NCBI RefSeq assembly: GCF_029697505.1
Contig: NZ_JARJEF010000001.1
Coordinates: forward strand, 620,001-684,000
Length of the DNA: 64,000 nucleotides
DNA from: Pseudophaeobacter profundi
GTDB taxonomy: Bacteria > Pseudomonadota > Alphaproteobacteria > Rhodobacterales > Rhodobacteraceae
Reading direction: 5' to 3'
The notes under the pieces were generated by a model that worked only from the letters and a program-made list of their open reading frames with translations, did not search any database and was not told where the DNA came from. Below, in pieces: positions 61,868 to 64,000 of the stretch (the stretch's first letter is position 1; each line of letters begins with the position of its first letter). Made by a program: the position numbers and the translations under genes.

Positions 61868-63244
61868 ATGAAACAGATGGCGCAGCGTTTTTGGGGCACG
61901 GGACTGCTGGCCAGGGTGCTGCGCTCGGCCTCTTGGCTGATGATTGGCTATGGCAGCAGTCAGGCCCTGCGACTGGCCGCCAATCTGATCCTGGCGCGCC
62001 TGCTCTTCCCCGAGGCCTTTGGCCTGATGGCGCTGGTCACCGTCGTCACGGTGGGTCTGTCGCTGTTTTCGGACCTTGGGATTGGTCCATCAATTGCGCA
62101 GAACGCCCGCGGCGACGATCCCGAATTCCTCAACACCGCCTGGAGCCTTCAGGTGCTGCGCGGCTTTGCACTGTGGTTGCTGACTCTGGCGTTGGCATGG
62201 CCGATGGCGTGGTTCTACGCGGCACCAGAGCTGTTGTATTATCTGCCGATCGCCGGGATTGGCCTGGCGATTGCCGGCTTTTTCCCCACCAGGATCGAGA
62301 CCGCACACCGCCACCTTTTGGTGGGGCGCGTCACCCTGCTGGATCTGTGCGCGCAGGCAATTGGCATTGGCTGCATGGTGCTGTTGGCCTGGATCAGCGG
62401 ATCTGTTCTGGCCCTGGTGCTGGGCGGGGTGATCCAGGCCGCGGCCAAGCTGATGCTGACCCACTATGGCCTGCCGGGGCGGCGCAACCAATTCCGCTGG
62501 GAGCCTGCGGCCGCAAAGGAGCTGGTGCGCTTTGGCAAGTGGATTTTTCTGTCTACCGCCTTTTGGTTTTTGACCTCGCAGGGGGATCGCGCCATTTTAG
62601 GGAAATTCGTCTCGCTTGAGGTCCTGGGGATCTACAATATCGGCTTTTTTCTGGCGAGTTTTCCGATGCTTCTGGGGCATGCCATCAATCAGCGGCTGAT
62701 GATCCCGGTCTACCGCGACAAGCCCATTTCGGCCGATCCGGCCAATCGGCGCAAACAGCGCCTGCTGCGGGCAGGGCTGACCGGTGCCATCCTGTCGATG
62801 CTGCTGCTGATGGCCTGGATTGGCCCCTGGCTGGTCGATGTTTTATATGATCCGCGCTATGCCCCGGCGGGGGCCATGATCGTGCTGATCTCGCTGGCGC
62901 TGGTGCCTGCGGTGATTACCATGACCTATGATCAGGCGGCACTGGCTGCGGGGGATAGCCGCTCGTTTTTTGTCTTCACTGCCAGCCGGGCGCTGCTGCA
63001 AACGGGCCTGTTTTTACTGGCAACCCTGTGGTTTGGCCTGCCCGGCGGGATTGTCGCCATGGGTGGGGGCATGCTGGTGGCCTATCCGGTACTGATATGG
63101 CTGGCGCGCAGGCATCAAGCCTGGGATCCGGTCCATGATCTGCTTTTTGCCATCCTTGCCGGGATCTGTGGCACCGGCGCAATCTATTGGCATTTCGGGC
63201 GGATACAGACCCTGGTCACCACCCTGGTGCCTCCACTAGGTTAA
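61868..63244 (+). CDS. Wzx-like polysaccharide flippase (MOP superfamily)
   Basis: This 458-residue membrane protein has about 12 hydrophobic segments and the polysaccharide-biosynthesis (Wzx/RfbX) family pattern. It opens with SASWLMIGYGSSQALRLAANLILARLLFPEAFGLMALV, of which LARLLFPEAFGLMAL is the diagnostic part, and continues with SQGDRAILGKFVSLEVLGIYNIG. Such proteins flip lipid-linked repeat units across the inner membrane. It lies between a GT4 gene and a GumC/Wzz-like gene, consistent with a Wzx/Wzy-dependent pathway together with the Wzy-like protein at 41244. Confidence 0.9.
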   Translation: MKQMAQRFWGTGLLARVLRSASWLMIGYGSSQALRLAANLILARLLFPEAFGLMALVTVVTVGLSLFSDLGIGPSIAQNARGDDPEFLNTAWSLQVLRGFALWLLTLALAWPMAWFYAAPELLYYLPIAGIGLAIAGFFPTRIETAHRHLLVGRVTLLDLCAQAIGIGCMVLLAWISGSVLALVLGGVIQAAAKLMLTHYGLPGRRNQFRWEPAAAKELVRFGKWIFLSTAFWFLTSQGDRAILGKFVSLEVLGIYNIGFFLASFPMLLGHAINQRLMIPVYRDKPISADPANRRKQRLLRAGLTGAILSMLLLMAWIGPWLVDVLYDPRYAPAGAMIVLISLALVPAVITMTYDQAALAAGDSRSFFVFTASRALLQTGLFLLATLWFGLPGGIVAMGGGMLVAYPVLIWLARRHQAWDPVHDLLFAILAGICGTGAIYWHFGRIQTLVTTLVPPLG

Positions 63245-63265
63245 TCAACAGTGGTGAGGAGCAAA

Positions 63266-64000
63266 TCAGCGGCGGGCTGTTTTTTGCAGTCGGACAGCGC
63301 CCCTGCCGCGCAAGCCAGAGAACAAGCGTCCCAAAAGCCCGGCACCGCGCCCCGATGCCGCGCGCAACACCGGGATCGCAACCACTGGCTCCAGGCCCGT
63401 TTCGCGCTCCATCTGTTTTGCCGTGCGCAGAACCGGGGTGCGCAATTCTAGCGCAAAGGCGACCGCTAACGCCACCAGAATGCTGGCCACGCCCCCCATC
63501 ACGGCCTTTTTCTTGCGTGATCCGGTCGAGGGATAATCCGCCAATCCGGCAGGCTCCAGAACGGTCAGGCGCTCTCCCTGCCGCGAAGTTTCAAGACGAA
63601 AGCCGACTTCGGCCTCGTTGCGCCGGGCTGACACCACTTCCAGCTCTCCCTGCAGGGCCTGCACCTGCCGGGTATAGGCCCCCAGCTGACGCTGCACTTC
63701 GGGCGTGGTCTGCAGGGCTGCTTCCAGCTCGCGTTTGCGTTGCGACAAGAGGGCATGCTGGGCGTCCAGGGTTTCAAGCTGTTCCTGCGCTTCGGCCAGC
63801 AGACGGCGTGCAGTCGCCGGGCGTTCCGTGGCGCTGGCCTGATCGGCCTCACGCCGGATCAGGATCTTTTCACGGGCGATATCCAGCAGGCCCTGGTTGA
63901 TTGCCGTCACTTCGCTGCGGCGAAATTCGACCGTCCCAGGCAGGACCACGTCATTGGCCGCATGAAAGGACGCGATTTCATCTTCCAGCACGGCGATCTG
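63266..64000 (-). CDS. GumC/Wzz-like chain-length determinant, N-terminus beyond the right edge
   Basis: The last 244 residues of a protein that continues past the right edge. It has a long coiled-coil region (EAQEQLETLDAQHALLSQRK, then QRQLGAYTRQVQALQGELEVV) followed by a proline-containing segment (LEPAGLADYPS). A membrane helix (MGGVASILVALAVAFALEL) comes next, then a short basic cytosolic tail. This is the C-terminal half of a polysaccharide co-polymerase of the GumC/Wzz type, which sets chain length in Wzy-dependent export. No Walker-type tyrosine kinase domain is fused at the C-terminus. It is convergent with the flippase gene. Confidence 0.87.
   Translation of the reverse strand, partial: QIAVLEDEIASFHAANDVVLPGTVEFRRSEVTAINQGLLDIAREKILIRREADQASATERPATARRLLAEAQEQLETLDAQHALLSQRKRELEAALQTTPEVQRQLGAYTRQVQALQGELEVVSARRNEAEVGFRLETSRQGERLTVLEPAGLADYPSTGSRKKKAVMGGVASILVALAVAFALELRTPVLRTAKQMERETGLEPVVAIPVLRAASGRGAGLLGRLFSGLRGRGAVRLQKTARR

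Noticed and set aside
1..64000. tRNA genes, CRISPR arrays, prophage or integron
   Set aside because: No cloverleaf with a T-loop GTTCGAATC-type sequence, no regularly spaced repeats and no phage or integrase genes other than the chromosomal XerC were found.

Overview
This window is a GC-rich chromosomal segment from an alphaproteobacterium, most likely a Rhodobacteraceae member of the Roseobacter group. That placement rests on the start of the window (priA, a fructose-6-phosphate aldolase gene, a DUF484 gene, xerC), a one-step phosphatidylcholine synthase, a membrane-bound PuuD-type urate oxidase, and an allantoinase/OHCU-decarboxylase fusion. I saw no tRNA, rRNA, CRISPR array, transposase or phage gene.

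Layout. Positions 1-18400 hold mostly housekeeping genes: priA (cut by the left edge), fsa, DUF484, xerC, pcs, an O6-alkylguanine-DNA alkyltransferase gene, ileS, a group III truncated haemoglobin gene, a ycjX-GNAT-ycjF operon, truA, a thioesterase/acyl-CoA dehydrogenase pair, and a ghrA-like reductase gene convergent with gcvH. Positions 18970-22780 hold a small catabolic island: a glutamine-synthetase-like ligase and a Rieske oxygenase, divergent from an IclR-type regulator. Positions 23000-32440 carry purine catabolism. The genes are ureidoglycine aminohydrolase, an NCS2 purine permease, ureidoglycolate lyase, a PuuE-UraD fusion, 5-hydroxyisourate hydrolase, a LysR regulator and PuuD. An atypical GAPDH paralogue and a small secreted protein sit among them. 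No allantoate amidohydrolase is present. Positions 32690-38016 are tamA-tamB, for outer-membrane protein assembly.

Positions 38155 to the right edge form an extracellular-polysaccharide locus: GT2, GT4 and WecG-type glycosyltransferases, an O-antigen-ligase-like protein, a Wzx-like flippase and a GumC/Wzz-like chain-length protein. Inside it is a seven-gene, almost gap-free operon (43014-60337): PKS, GT2, NRPS, phosphopantetheinyl transferase, SGNH hydrolase, SGNH-glycoside hydrolase fusion, GT2. The NRPS is formyltransferase, condensation remnant, glycine-type adenylation domain split by a luciferase-like flavin monooxygenase, then carrier. The PKS reads KS-AT-KR-DH-carrier-TE, with KR before DH. 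I infer that the operon makes a small N-formyl-glycine-derived acyl unit that is attached to, or made together with, the polysaccharide. This is the most novel system in the window.

A second notable item is a family of three intergenic elements (2846-3055, 25538-25744, 29772-30044). They share short fixed sequence blocks, while the stems between them change sequence but keep base pairing.
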